Assembly (NCBI RefSeq): GCF_000876655.1 | Contig: NZ_JYCN01000009.1 | Coordinates: 124,001-188,000, forward strand | Reading direction: 5' to 3' | DNA length: 64,000 nt | From: Arthrobacter sp. SPG23 | Lineage (GTDB): Bacteria; Actinomycetota; Actinomycetes; Actinomycetales; Micrococcaceae | In this document: positions 16,113 through 25,096 of the stretch, one piece after another | Numbering within the stretch: position 1 is the first letter of the stretch | Layout of the letters: each line of letters opens with the position of its first letter | Notes under the pieces: generated by a model | Told to the model about the DNA's origin: nothing | Databases searched by the model: none | Seen by the model: the letters and a program-made list of their open reading frames with translations, nothing else | Program-made: the position numbers and the translations under genes

Positions 16113-17846
16113 ATGCTTGTCACCCTCATACGGCGCTACTCCAAGCCGTATTTGCCGTATATCGCGGCAGTCATTCTTTTCCAGCTGGCATCAACCATCG
16201 CGGCCCTCTACCTTCCCAGCCTGAACGCACAAATCATCGACGAGGGAGTCTCCCGCGGAGACACCGACTACATCTGGAGAACGGGCGGGCTCATGCTTGG
16301 GGTCGCGCTGGTCCAGGTAGCCACCGCCGTCGCCGGCGTGTACTTCGGTTCCAAGGCTGCCATGGCGTTTGGCCGGGACCTGCGGCGCGGCGTCTTCCGC
16401 AAGGTGACAAGCTTTTCCGCCAAGGACGTCAATGTGTTCGGCGCACCCACGCTGATCACGCGTGGCACCAACGATGTCCAGCAGGTGCAAATGCTCGTGC
16501 TGATGGGGCTGAACTTCATGGTGGCCACGCCCATCATGTGCATCGGCGGCATCGTCATGGCGTTGCGCGAGGACCTGAGCCTGTCCTGGCTGGTGTGGGT
16601 TTCCGTTCCGGTGCTGATTGCGGTGGTGGGATACCTCGTGGTCCGGCTCATGCCGCTTTTCCGCTCGATGCAGACAAAAATCGACCGCATCAACGGCATC
16701 CTCCGCGAGCAGATCATCGGCATCCGCGTGGTCCGCGCCTTCGTCCGCGAACCGCACGAGTCCCAGCGTTTTGGCGACGCGAACCGCGAACTCACCGACG
16801 TCTCCCTGAAGATTGGCGCACTGTTCGTCCTGATGTTCCCCGCCATCGGCATGATCCTCCACGTCTCCACGGCCGCCGTGCTGTGGTTCGGCGGCCAGCG
16901 CGTGGATGCCGGGGAGATGCAGGTGGGCTCCCTCACCGCCTTCCTGCAGTACCTGCTGCAGATCCTCATGGCGGTCATGATGGGGACGTTCATGGCCATG
17001 ATGATTCCGCGGGCCTCAGTCTGTGCGGACCGCATTGGTGAGGTGCTCGACGTCGAGCCCTCCATCCACGAACCGGCGGCGCCGGTGGCGCCCGCCCAGC
17101 GGACCGGACGCGTGGAGTACCGCAACGTCTCATTCGCCTACCCGGGGGCCGAAGAACCTGTCCTGAGCAACATCAGCTTCACCGCCGAGCCCGGCCAGAC
17201 CGTGGCCATCGTCGGGTCAACCGGCGCCGGCAAGACCAGCCTGCTGTCACTGCTGCCGCGGCTTTACGACGTCGCGTCCGGTGAGGTCCTGCTCGACGGC
17301 GTTTCCATCACCGACCTCGAACGCTCCGAAATCACCGGCCGGGTGGCCATGGTGCCGCAGCGGCCCTACCTCTTCTCCGGGACCATCGAGCACAACCTGC
17401 GCTTCGGCAAGACGGAGGCCACGGACCAGGAACTGTGGGATGCCCTCACGGTGGCCCAGGCGGCTGACTTCGTCCGGGAAAAGAAGAACGGTCTCGGTTC
17501 CCGGATCGCCCAGGGCGGCACCAACGTGTCGGGCGGCCAGCGCCAGCGCCTGTGCATCGCCAGGGCCCTGGTAACCCGGCCCAAGGTGTACCTGTTCGAT
17601 GACTCCTTCTCGGCGTTGGACGTCGCAACGGATGCCAGGCTGCGCCGTGCGCTCAAGGCAAAGACCGCGGATGCCACGGTCATCATCGTGGGTCAGCGGG
17701 TGTCCACGATTGCCGACGCCGACCAGATCCTGGTGCTGGACAACGGCAGGATCGTGGACCGGGGAACACACGAGGAACTGCTGCTGAGTTCCACCACCTA
17801 CCAGGAAATCGTCGAGTCGCAGCTGACCGCGGAGGAAGTGGCATGA
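16113..17846 (+). CDS. ABC exporter, heterodimer subunit A (degenerate-site half)
   Basis: A 577-residue half-transporter with an N-terminal six-helix domain (starts RRYSKPYLPYIAAVILFQL) and a C-terminal ATPase. Motifs: Walker A GSTGAGKTS, Q-loop VPQRP, signature NVSGGQRQRL, Walker B VYLFDDSFSALD, and the switch region GQRVST. The base after Walker B is Asp, not the catalytic Glu, and the H-loop position reads Gln, so its own ATP site is degenerate. This is typical of one partner in TmrAB/TM287-288-type heterodimers. The start is ATG 16113 (AAAGGA 9 bases upstream), not the longer frame from 15900. It overlaps subunit B by 4 bases. Substrates are likely lipids or drugs. Confidence 0.92.
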   Translation: MLVTLIRRYSKPYLPYIAAVILFQLASTIAALYLPSLNAQIIDEGVSRGDTDYIWRTGGLMLGVALVQVATAVAGVYFGSKAAMAFGRDLRRGVFRKVTSFSAKDVNVFGAPTLITRGTNDVQQVQMLVLMGLNFMVATPIMCIGGIVMALREDLSLSWLVWVSVPVLIAVVGYLVVRLMPLFRSMQTKIDRINGILREQIIGIRVVRAFVREPHESQRFGDANRELTDVSLKIGALFVLMFPAIGMILHVSTAAVLWFGGQRVDAGEMQVGSLTAFLQYLLQILMAVMMGTFMAMMIPRASVCADRIGEVLDVEPSIHEPAAPVAPAQRTGRVEYRNVSFAYPGAEEPVLSNISFTAEPGQTVAIVGSTGAGKTSLLSLLPRLYDVASGEVLLDGVSITDLERSEITGRVAMVPQRPYLFSGTIEHNLRFGKTEATDQELWDALTVAQAADFVREKKNGLGSRIAQGGTNVSGGQRQRLCIARALVTRPKVYLFDDSFSALDVATDARLRRALKAKTADATVIIVGQRVSTIADADQILVLDNGRIVDRGTHEELLLSSTTYQEIVESQLTAEEVA

Positions 17847-19885
17847 GCACCAACGAAAGACTCGCCGCCGGCCAGGAACCGGTTCCCGCGGAAGACGACG
17901 ACTTCTACGAAGAGGAGTACAAGCCCACGGAGGCCGACGGCGACATGTTCGGCGGGGCGCCCGCGAAGAAGGCGGAGCATTTCTGGCCGTCCGCCAAGCG
18001 CCTGATGGGTTTGCTGAAGCCCGAGTCAGCCGGTATTGCCGTTGTGCTGGCCATGGTGACAGTCGCCGTCGTCCTCAACGTCATCGCCCCCAAGATCCTG
18101 GGGCAGGCCATGGACGTCATCTTCGGGGGAGTGGTGGGAAAGCAGCTGCCCGCCGGCGTCAGCAAGGACCAGTTCGTTGCCGGGCTGCGGGCCCAGGGTG
18201 AGAACAACTTCGCGGACATGATCGCCAAGATGGAACTCGTTCCGGGTGTCGGAATCGACTTCCAGAAGTTGTCGTTCCTCATCAGCGTGGTGCTGGTGAT
18301 GTACTTCGTGGCGAACATTTTCACCTGGCTGCAGGGCTACGTCCTGAACGTGCTGGTGATGCGCGTTGTCCGGAAATTGCGTGACGATACCGAGAAAAAG
18401 CTCAACCGGCTGCCGTTGAACTACTTCGACACCCGCCAGCGCGGCGACACGCTCTCCCGTGTCACCAACGACGTCGACAACATCCAGCAGGCGCTGCAGC
18501 AGGCCTTCGCGCAGCTGCTCAGTTCCGCGCTGACAGTGATCGGCATCGTGATCATGATGTTCATCGTGTCGTGGCAGCTGGCCCTGATCGCCCTGGTAGC
18601 CCTCCCGCTGTCCGGCGTGGCCGCCGGCATCATCGGCTCGCGAAGCCAGAAGCTGTTTGCCGCGCAATGGAAAAATACCGGCCAGCTCAACGGCCAGATC
18701 GAGGAATCATTCTCCGGCCACGACCTCGTGCGCGTCTTCGGCCGTGACGCGGACATGCTGGAACGCTTCGACGAACGGAACGAAGCCCTCTACAAGGCCA
18801 GCTTCGGAGCCCAGTTCGTCTCCGGCATGATCATGCCGGTCATGCAGTTCCTCTCCTACCTCAGCTACGTGGGCATCGCAGTGGTGGGCGGGTTGCGGGT
18901 GGCTTCCGGCGGCATGAGCCTGGGCGATGCCACCGCCTTCATCCAGTACTCCCGCGAATTCACGCAGCCGCTGGGACAGATGGCGGGCATGGCCAACATG
19001 CTGCAGTCCGGCGTTGCCTCGGCGGAGCGTGTCTTCGAATTCCTGGACGCGGAGGAACAGGATGCCGAAACTGCCACCGAGCACCTGCCCGCCAAGACCG
19101 ACGGCCACGTGGAGTTCAAGCATGTGACCTTCAGCTATTCGGCGGACAAGCCCCTGATCGAGGACCTTTCCTTCACCGCCGAGCCGGGGCATACCGTGGC
19201 GATCGTCGGCCCCACCGGCGCAGGCAAGACCACGCTGGTCAACCTGGTGATGCGGTTCTACGAACTCACGTCGGGAAGCATCACGCTGGACGGCGTGGAC
19301 ATCACGCACCTGAGCCGTTCCGAACTGCGGGCCAAGGTGGGCATGGTCCTGCAGGACGCCTGGCTGTTCGGCGGCAGCATCTACGACAACATCAAATATG
19401 GAAACCTCAACGCCACCGAGGACCAGGTCATGGAGGCGGCCCGGGCCACGTTCGTGGACCGCTTCGTCCGGGCACTGCCGGAGGGCTACAACACGGTCAT
19501 CGATGAGGAAGGCAATAACGTCAGCGCTGGCGAGAAGCAGCTCATCACCATCGCACGGGCTTTTGTGGCCAACCCCTCCCTGCTCATCCTGGACGAGGCC
19601 ACCAGTTCGGTGGACACGCGCACGGAAGTCCTGGTCCAGAAGGCCATGGCGGCCCTGCGGACGGACCGCACCAGCTTTGTGATTGCGCACCGGCTCTCCA
19701 CCATCCGCGACGCCGACACCATCCTGGTGATGGAAGCCGGACGGATCGTGGAACAGGGCAACCACCACGACCTGCTGGAAAACAAGGGCGCCTACTACCG
19801 GCTGTACATGTCCCAGTTTGCGGGCGAGGACGCGGAGGCGGCCCTGGCTGATGCGGCGGACGACTCGACGGCGGTGCGAAGCTGA
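17843..19885 (+). CDS. ABC exporter, heterodimer subunit B (canonical-site half)
   Basis: A 680-residue half-transporter starting in the stop of its partner (ATGA). It has an acidic N-terminal extension of about 45 residues, an extra loop of about 60 residues between the first two helices, then a standard exporter domain and ATPase. Motifs: Walker A GPTGAGKTT, Q-loop VLQDAW, signature VSAGEKQLITIARAF (variant SAGEK), Walker B LLILDEATSSVDTRTE with the catalytic Glu, and H-loop IAHRLST. The division of one canonical and one degenerate site between the two subunits is expected of asymmetric exporters. The extension and long loop are larger than in most relatives. Confidence 0.93.
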   Translation: MSTNERLAAGQEPVPAEDDDFYEEEYKPTEADGDMFGGAPAKKAEHFWPSAKRLMGLLKPESAGIAVVLAMVTVAVVLNVIAPKILGQAMDVIFGGVVGKQLPAGVSKDQFVAGLRAQGENNFADMIAKMELVPGVGIDFQKLSFLISVVLVMYFVANIFTWLQGYVLNVLVMRVVRKLRDDTEKKLNRLPLNYFDTRQRGDTLSRVTNDVDNIQQALQQAFAQLLSSALTVIGIVIMMFIVSWQLALIALVALPLSGVAAGIIGSRSQKLFAAQWKNTGQLNGQIEESFSGHDLVRVFGRDADMLERFDERNEALYKASFGAQFVSGMIMPVMQFLSYLSYVGIAVVGGLRVASGGMSLGDATAFIQYSREFTQPLGQMAGMANMLQSGVASAERVFEFLDAEEQDAETATEHLPAKTDGHVEFKHVTFSYSADKPLIEDLSFTAEPGHTVAIVGPTGAGKTTLVNLVMRFYELTSGSITLDGVDITHLSRSELRAKVGMVLQDAWLFGGSIYDNIKYGNLNATEDQVMEAARATFVDRFVRALPEGYNTVIDEEGNNVSAGEKQLITIARAFVANPSLLILDEATSSVDTRTEVLVQKAMAALRTDRTSFVIAHRLSTIRDADTILVMEAGRIVEQGNHHDLLENKGAYYRLYMSQFAGEDAEAALADAADDSTAVRS

Positions 19886-19902
19886 GCGCCGCCGGCCGGA
19901 CC

Positions 19903-20355
19903 GTGCCAAGCGGGCGGCGCATCGAGGTCCTGGTACCCATGCGCTGGGGAGACATGGACGCCTACGGCCACATCAACAACGTGCAGATCGTGCGGATCCT
20001 GGAGGAAGCGCGCATCGCGGCCTTCGGACCGCCCCGCGGGGCCGGCCTTCCCGGGGTCGAGCCGCAGGTGTCCCTCTTCAACGACGTTGAAGAAGGCACC
20101 ATGGCCTTGGTGGTGGAGCACAAGATCCGCTACGTCAGGACGCTCGAATACCGGAACGTCCCGGCCGTGGTGCAGTTGTGGATCGGCGCCGTCAAAGGCG
20201 CCAGCTTCGACATCCACTACTTGTTGCAGGACCCCGTCACCCGGGAAGACTGCGTGAAGGCCACCACCCACCTGGCGTTCGTGGACGAGGCCACCGGCCG
20301 GGTACTTCGCCTGACCCCGGAACAGAAGGAGCGGCTGGCCCCGTTCACGGCCTGA
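19903..20355 (+). CDS. Acyl-CoA thioesterase (4HBT, hot-dog fold)
   Basis: A 150-residue single-domain hot-dog protein. The 4HBT active-site segment RWGDMDAYGHINNVQIVRIL is intact, with the catalytic Asp. A mid-protein hot-dog sheet (VVEHKIRYVRTLEYRNVPAV) follows. Relatives (YbgC, FadM) hydrolyse acyl-CoA thioesters. The start is uncertain: GTG 19903 fits the frame, but no strong ribosome site is seen. An in-frame CTG at 19882 overlapping the upstream stop could also serve. It probably belongs to the ABC exporter transcript, 17 bases behind it. Confidence 0.85.
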   Translation: MPSGRRIEVLVPMRWGDMDAYGHINNVQIVRILEEARIAAFGPPRGAGLPGVEPQVSLFNDVEEGTMALVVEHKIRYVRTLEYRNVPAVVQLWIGAVKGASFDIHYLLQDPVTREDCVKATTHLAFVDEATGRVLRLTPEQKERLAPFTA

Positions 20356-20486
20356 GCCCAAAGCCCCTACCCCGGGCACGGCTGCGTCCCTAGTATCGTC
20401 ACTACATGATCGCCCGTATGTAGCACCAAACGGCAGTCATCAACCGAACCACTCCAGCGCACCAACGGAATCAGGGAGCATCAGCC

Positions 20487-20729
20487 ATGGCCACTAAGAA
20501 AAAGAAGAAGTCCTGGAAGGAAATGCCGCCGCTCGCACGGTTTGGGACGGTGGTGGCAGCTGCCGTGCAGCTTTCCCTCCTGATCGCAGCCCAGCGCGAC
20601 ATTTCCCGACGGCCCGCCGAGCAGATCCGCGGCAGCAAGGCGATGTGGCGCGCTGTCACGCTGATCAACTTCGTCGGCCCGGGAAGCTACTTCGCATTCG
20701 GGCGCAAGAACCTGCCCGCCGCCCGCTAG
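20487..20729 (+). CDS. Small membrane protein (PLDc_N-like)
   Basis: An 80-residue protein from ATG 20487 with GGGAG 9 bases upstream. A basic start (ATKKKKKSWKEMPP) precedes two hydrophobic stretches, one at about residues 20-38 and a second ending NFVGPGSYFAFGRKN. That last motif resembles the phospholipase-D-nuclease N-terminal (PLDc_N) membrane domain, which has no nuclease activity. The function is unknown. It faces the PspC-domain gene tail to tail. Confidence 0.75.
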   Translation: MATKKKKKSWKEMPPLARFGTVVAAAVQLSLLIAAQRDISRRPAEQIRGSKAMWRAVTLINFVGPGSYFAFGRKNLPAAR

Positions 20730-20756
20730 CCGCCGGCTGAAACGGCGCCGCCGCCG

Positions 20757-21032
20757 CTAGCCATCGTTGGATTCGTTGCTCAGCCAGGATTCGAGGTAGA
20801 TGCGGTTGGTGGTGCTGTCCGGCAGCAGGATCCAGGCCCAGATGTAGAACGTGAGGGCCGGGCCGGGCACCAGGGCCAGGACCAGGAAGACGATCCTGGC
20901 CGCATTGGGGTCCACGCCCAGCTTCGCGGCTATTCCGCCGCACACACCGCCGAGCAACCTGTCCGGTCCGCGGCTGAGCCCCGTTCCCCGGATGGCCGTG
21001 AACATCTTCCGGGTCAGGTCTTGAAAAGTCAT
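20757..21032 (-). CDS. PspC-domain membrane protein
   Basis: A 91-residue protein from ATG 21032 with AAGGAG 7 bases upstream. The PspC hallmark is clear: RLLGGVCGGIAAKLGVDPNAARIVFL, with the hydrophobic segment running on to WAWILLPD. PspC in enterobacteria senses envelope stress, but actinobacterial single-domain PspC proteins are mostly uncharacterised. No PspA or other phage-shock gene lies nearby. The acidic C-terminal tail (LSNESNDG) is specific to this protein. Confidence 0.88.
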   Translation of the reverse strand: MTFQDLTRKMFTAIRGTGLSRGPDRLLGGVCGGIAAKLGVDPNAARIVFLVLALVPGPALTFYIWAWILLPDSTTNRIYLESWLSNESNDG

Positions 21033-21165
21033 GGCACGCTCCTTTGTGCCGCCAGCCTATGGCCGTTCCTTCCCCGTTGATAGGGCCAAAAGCCATCTGG
21101 CAGGACAGGGCGGAGTGCCGTTCGCGTGGTGCTGCCGTTCAGGTTAAGCCTGTAAATTTGAAGGC

Positions 21166-23397
21166 ATGACCCCCACCGCGAAGCCTGCCATGACCCGCGC
21201 CCCCGGAATCTCCAAGGAGATCGAGGATGCGGCGTGGTTTGTCCTGGGGGCCGGCCTGCAGGGCAAGCCGTCAGCGCTGGACGGACGGACCCAGACGTGG
21301 ACCACCTCAGCTGCCGCGGAGCTGCTGGAACGGCTGGAGCGGGGCGTCGCGGACTCCAAAGCGCCGATGATGACCAACCTCCGGCAGAACCTTTCGGACG
21401 CCTCCCGCGCAGCGAAGCAACTGGCTGTTGAACTGTTGTTCCTCCAGTCCCTGCCGCTGGCCCACGAAGTCAAGTCGCTGAAGGTCAAGCGTGCCCGGGT
21501 GGCCGAGGCGGCCTCGTGGCTGGAACCGCCGCTGGAACTGCCGGACGAGCTGTACAAAGGCATGACGGACCACGGCGTCATCCGCGACCGCACCGCCGAA
21601 TTCAACTGGACCATCTGGGACCACCTGAGGTGGCTGTGCCGTTTCGTGCAGCACGTTGACCAGCAGTCCACGAATGCGGTGACCAAGGCGTTGAAGGATC
21701 CCCTCGCGTTCCACCAGCTCGCCTCGGCTACACCCGATGACCAGCCGGCGATTCGCCGCAGCATCGAATACCTGGCCTGGCCGAGCTACTTCGAACCGGT
21801 GGTGGCTGACGTGGAGCGGCAGGAAATCAGGGACGCGTTCGCTTCCCTCGTGGGCGGCGCGAAGGGCGACAGCGAAGCGGAAATCACCGCCGATATCCAC
21901 CGCATCCGCCTCTACCTCGACAAGCAGGCCGGCCAGCGCATCGACTGGTATGCCCGCCAGCTGGTGAGCCAGTGGCGCAAGGTGGGGGACCCGGGCCGCC
22001 GCGCCTGGCTCCTGCGCACCCACCACGACGTCAAGGACCTCCTGGCCGCGTGGCTCGGGGAGGAGAAGGTGACGCTCGATGTCGAGCATCTGCGCCTCCT
22101 GGACGCCGGAGTCACCGCGGGCGTCGTGCAGCACGCAGTGGACGAAGACTACAAGCACCTGGGCTACGTGGAGCGCGAGGACAACAAGACGGCCGTTTTT
22201 GCCTTCCTCACGGTGATGAAGCCGGGAGACCTGGTCCTGTACCAGCACGCGGGCGCCGTCCGCCTGGGCGGGGTCCTGGGGGAGCCGGAGCACAACGAGG
22301 ACAACCGCCGGATGCGCCGCAAGGTCCGCTGGTTCGATGACGCGCACAGCATGGCGGACCTGCCGCGCCACGTCCAGCGCCAGCTCACCACGCCGGGGGT
22401 CATCGTGGATGTCACCCGGGTGGTGCAGGCGCTGCAGGCGCTGCTGCCCGCCGAAGCGGAAGCGGAGGCCGACGACGCCGCCGAGCCGGCCGCCGTCGTC
22501 GAACCGGTTCCGGAGGGGTTCCGTCCGCTGACGGAGGAGTTCGCGGCGTCCCTGCACATGGACCTGGAACCGCTGCAGGAAATCGCCGAACTCCTGGAGG
22601 AGAACCGGCAGCTGGTGCTCTACGGCCCGCCCGGAACGGGCAAAACCTACCTCGCCAAGCATCTGGCGGCCCACCTTGCCGGGGACAGCACCGACGAACG
22701 CGTCAAGCTGGTGCAGTTCCACCCGTCGTACGCCTACGAGGACTTCTTCGAGGGCTTCCGGCCGGACAAGACCGACGAGGGGCAGGTGTCCTTCAAACTG
22801 GTGGCCGGCCCGCTGCGCCGCCTTGCGGAAGAAGCGGCCAAGCCCGGCAACGAAAACAAGCCCTACTTCCTGATCATCGATGAGATGAACCGCGCCAACC
22901 TGGCCAAGGTGTTCGGTGAGCTGTACTTCCTGCTGGAGTACCGGGACGATCGCATTTACCTCCAGTACAGCCCCAACGAGCCGTTCACGCTCCCGGACAA
23001 CCTGTACATCATCGGCACCATGAACACCGCGGACCGCTCGATCGCCATGATGGACGCCGCCATCCGCCGCCGTTTCTCCTTCATCGAGCTGCACCCCAAG
23101 ACCGAGCCGGTGAAGGGTTCCCTGCTCCGCTTCCTGCAGGCCCGGAACCTGGACACCACCCCTGCCCTCCTCCTGGACGCCCTGAATGACGCGATCGACG
23201 AATGGGACCGCGACCTGATGATCGGGCCGTCCTACTTCATGAAGAAGGCAGCCCAGACTCCCTCGGGCCTCCGCCGGATCTGGAAATACGAGCTCATGCC
23301 GCTCCTGGAAGAGCATTATCACGGCCAGCTGAACCGGGCCCAGCTGCAGGAGCGCTTCGGGCTGGAGCAGCTGCTGGGCCGCCTTGCGTCCCGCTAA
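21166..23397 (+). CDS. mcrB: McrB-type AAA+ restriction GTPase with EVE/PUA-like N-terminal reader
   Basis: A 743-residue protein. The last 290 residues are the McrB motor: Walker A LYGPPGTGKTYLAKHLA, Walker B and McrB consensus LIIDEMNRANLAKVFGELYF, sensor IIGTMNTADRSIAMMDAA, and Arg finger RRRFSFIEL. McrB hydrolyses GTP and loads the McrC nuclease on modified DNA. The N-terminus lacks the E. coli DUF3578 reader. Residues of about 325-420 instead read KPGDLVLYQHAG, LGGVLGEPEHNEDN, RRKVRWFDD, the pattern of EVE/PUA-like modified-base readers. The first 300 residues are helical and unrecognised. It overlaps mcrC by 14 bases, so the two are coupled. Likely target: phage DNA with modified cytosine or another modified base. 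Confidence 0.88.
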   Translation: MTPTAKPAMTRAPGISKEIEDAAWFVLGAGLQGKPSALDGRTQTWTTSAAAELLERLERGVADSKAPMMTNLRQNLSDASRAAKQLAVELLFLQSLPLAHEVKSLKVKRARVAEAASWLEPPLELPDELYKGMTDHGVIRDRTAEFNWTIWDHLRWLCRFVQHVDQQSTNAVTKALKDPLAFHQLASATPDDQPAIRRSIEYLAWPSYFEPVVADVERQEIRDAFASLVGGAKGDSEAEITADIHRIRLYLDKQAGQRIDWYARQLVSQWRKVGDPGRRAWLLRTHHDVKDLLAAWLGEEKVTLDVEHLRLLDAGVTAGVVQHAVDEDYKHLGYVEREDNKTAVFAFLTVMKPGDLVLYQHAGAVRLGGVLGEPEHNEDNRRMRRKVRWFDDAHSMADLPRHVQRQLTTPGVIVDVTRVVQALQALLPAEAEAEADDAAEPAAVVEPVPEGFRPLTEEFAASLHMDLEPLQEIAELLEENRQLVLYGPPGTGKTYLAKHLAAHLAGDSTDERVKLVQFHPSYAYEDFFEGFRPDKTDEGQVSFKLVAGPLRRLAEEAAKPGNENKPYFLIIDEMNRANLAKVFGELYFLLEYRDDRIYLQYSPNEPFTLPDNLYIIGTMNTADRSIAMMDAAIRRRFSFIELHPKTEPVKGSLLRFLQARNLDTTPALLLDALNDAIDEWDRDLMIGPSYFMKKAAQTPSGLRRIWKYELMPLLEEHYHGQLNRAQLQERFGLEQLLGRLASR

Positions 23398-24691
23398 CGG
23401 ATTGCTGCCCGCTGACAGACGGGCGCCCGTGGCCGTGCCGCCGCGGCCGGCGCGGCCGCCCTCCAGCGCCCGCACGGCCGCACGCCACATCGTCCTGGAC
23501 GAGCTGTCCGGCGGCGTGGTGGACAAGCTCGACGCAGCGAGTGCAGCGTTCGTGAACGCCAGCGGGCTGGCCAAAGCCTCGCCCATGGGCATGGGCCTGT
23601 TCAGGATTGAGCCGGTGGGCATGGTGGGTTCGGTGCGGACGCCCACGGTGCAGCTGGAAGTGCGGCCCAAGGACCGCCTGGGCCTCAGCCGGCTGCTGTT
23701 CCTCCTCAGCTATGCCGGAAACCAGGGCTTCCGCGACGACCCGGTGGCTGCCGTCGAGGACTCGGATTTGTGGAGTGCACTGGCCGAATCCCTGGCCCAG
23801 CTGGCGGACCGGGCGCTAAGCCGCGGAGTCCTGCAGGGATACCTCACCGTAGATGAGTCACTGCGGACGGTGAAAGGCCGCATCCGGATCTCGGACCAGA
23901 TCTCGCGCCGGCCCGGAATGCTTGTGCCGCTGGAAGTCTCCTATGACGAATTCACCGAAGACATCGCCGAGAACCGCATCCTGCGGGCCGCCCTGGAGCG
24001 CATGGCCCGGGTTCCGCGCGTTCGGCCGGACGTGCAGAGCCGCCTGCGGCTGCTGTTGGGAAAGCTCGACGCCGTCACCCGCCTTCAGCCCGGGGCGCCG
24101 CTGCCGCCGTGGCAGGCCACCAGGATGAACACCCGGTACCACGCGGTGCTCCGCCTCTCCGAAGTGATCCTGCGCAACGCCTCAGCCGAAGCGGGTGACG
24201 GAAAGCAGCAGACGGCGTCGTTCGTGGTGGACATGGGGCAGGTCTTCGAGGATTTTGTGGGCACTGCCCTCCGCGAAGCCATGGCTGCCCATCCCGGGGA
24301 AATGCGGCTGCAGTACAACGCGCTGCTGAACGAAGCCGTCCGCGATTCCGACCGGCTCACGGTGAATCCGGACGCAGTGCACCTGCTCGGCGGCCGTCCC
24401 GTGGTGGTCTACGACACGAAGTACCGGGCGGCGACGGACCAGGGCGCGTCCCTGTCCGCGGACCACTTTCAGATGCTGGCCTACTGCACGGCCCTACGCG
24501 TCCCCACCGCCTGGCTGGTGTACGCAGGCGCGGGGGAAATGAAGCTCCGCCGCATCCTCAACACGGACATCGACGTGGTGGAGTACCCGCTTGATCTGTC
24601 CCTGCCGCCGTCGGACATCCTGGCAGCTGTTGCTGACCTGGCACAGCAGTCCTGGGGCGAAGTGGTGCGGCAGGCAGCGCTCAATCAATGA
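23384..24691 (+). CDS. mcrC: McrC-type nuclease subunit of a type IV restriction system
   Basis: A 435-residue protein starting at TTG 23384, within the end of mcrB; GTG 23429 is an alternative. The N-terminal domain carries GMVGSVRTPTVQLEVRPKDR and FLLSYAGNQG, typical of McrC. The C-terminal PD-(D/E)xK nuclease centre is intact: VNPDAVHLL, then VVVYDTKYR (Asp...Asp-x-Lys). McrC is recruited by the McrB hexamer and cuts DNA between modified sites. Its order after mcrB, with overlap, is the family norm. It overlaps the convergent 97-residue gene by 11 bases. Confidence 0.9.
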   Translation: MRPANGLLPADRRAPVAVPPRPARPPSSARTAARHIVLDELSGGVVDKLDAASAAFVNASGLAKASPMGMGLFRIEPVGMVGSVRTPTVQLEVRPKDRLGLSRLLFLLSYAGNQGFRDDPVAAVEDSDLWSALAESLAQLADRALSRGVLQGYLTVDESLRTVKGRIRISDQISRRPGMLVPLEVSYDEFTEDIAENRILRAALERMARVPRVRPDVQSRLRLLLGKLDAVTRLQPGAPLPPWQATRMNTRYHAVLRLSEVILRNASAEAGDGKQQTASFVVDMGQVFEDFVGTALREAMAAHPGEMRLQYNALLNEAVRDSDRLTVNPDAVHLLGGRPVVVYDTKYRAATDQGASLSADHFQMLAYCTALRVPTAWLVYAGAGEMKLRRILNTDIDVVEYPLDLSLPPSDILAAVADLAQQSWGEVVRQAALNQ

Positions 24692-24974
24692 CTGCGGGCG
24701 CGGAGCGGCCCGGCAATGACATGAGGTGCATAAGCAAAGCCCTCTCAGGGTTGCCTCGGTTCTTGTTGAGGCAACGGCGCAGCTGATTGCGGATTTCCGA
24801 CCCGTCCGGATTGGTGTCCGTCAGGATCGCATCGATGATTTCCCACGCCTGGTGGCGAATCGGCTCAAGATTCACGCGCCCGCGTACGGGCCCCCCAACG
24901 GCATGGATCCCGGACCTCGCCTGCCGCGAGCCGCCCTGGCGGGCCCCCACGGCTGACAACGTTTTCTTCGGCAT
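24681..24974 (-). CDS. Hypothetical protein convergent with mcrC
   Basis: A 97-residue basic protein from ATG 24974 with AGGAGG 7 bases upstream, a strong ribosome site that argues for real translation. The N-terminal third is Gly/Arg-rich. The rest is helical (HQAWEIIDAILTDTNPDGSE, LRRCLNKNRGNPERALL). No family is recognised. It is not part of the McrBC transcript. It could be a small regulator, but nothing in the sequence supports a function. Confidence 0.6.
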   Translation of the reverse strand: MPKKTLSAVGARQGGSRQARSGIHAVGGPVRGRVNLEPIRHQAWEIIDAILTDTNPDGSEIRNQLRRCLNKNRGNPERALLMHLMSLPGRSAPAVID

Positions 24975-25054
24975 CTCCTACCCTCCTGTGGCACAAGCGC
25001 TCTGGCTCAAACGCCTGGGATTGCGACCGACCGGAATGAAGAGAATTTTATCCC

Positions 25055-25072
25055 AGACAGACAAGTCTGTCT
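25055..25072. promoter_or_regulatory. Palindromic TetR operator candidate
   Basis: AGACAGAC-AA-GTCTGTCT is a perfect inverted repeat ending 24 bases before the TetR start codon. Symmetric 8-2-8 sites in this position are typical of TetR autoregulation. Confidence 0.7.
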
Positions 25073-25096
25073 TCCCCTTGCGCTAGACTATTTGCA

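Noticed and set aside
21307..23670. Very long (787 aa) reading frame opposite mcrB
   Set aside because: Antisense to a gene with clear AAA motifs; arises from high third-position GC.
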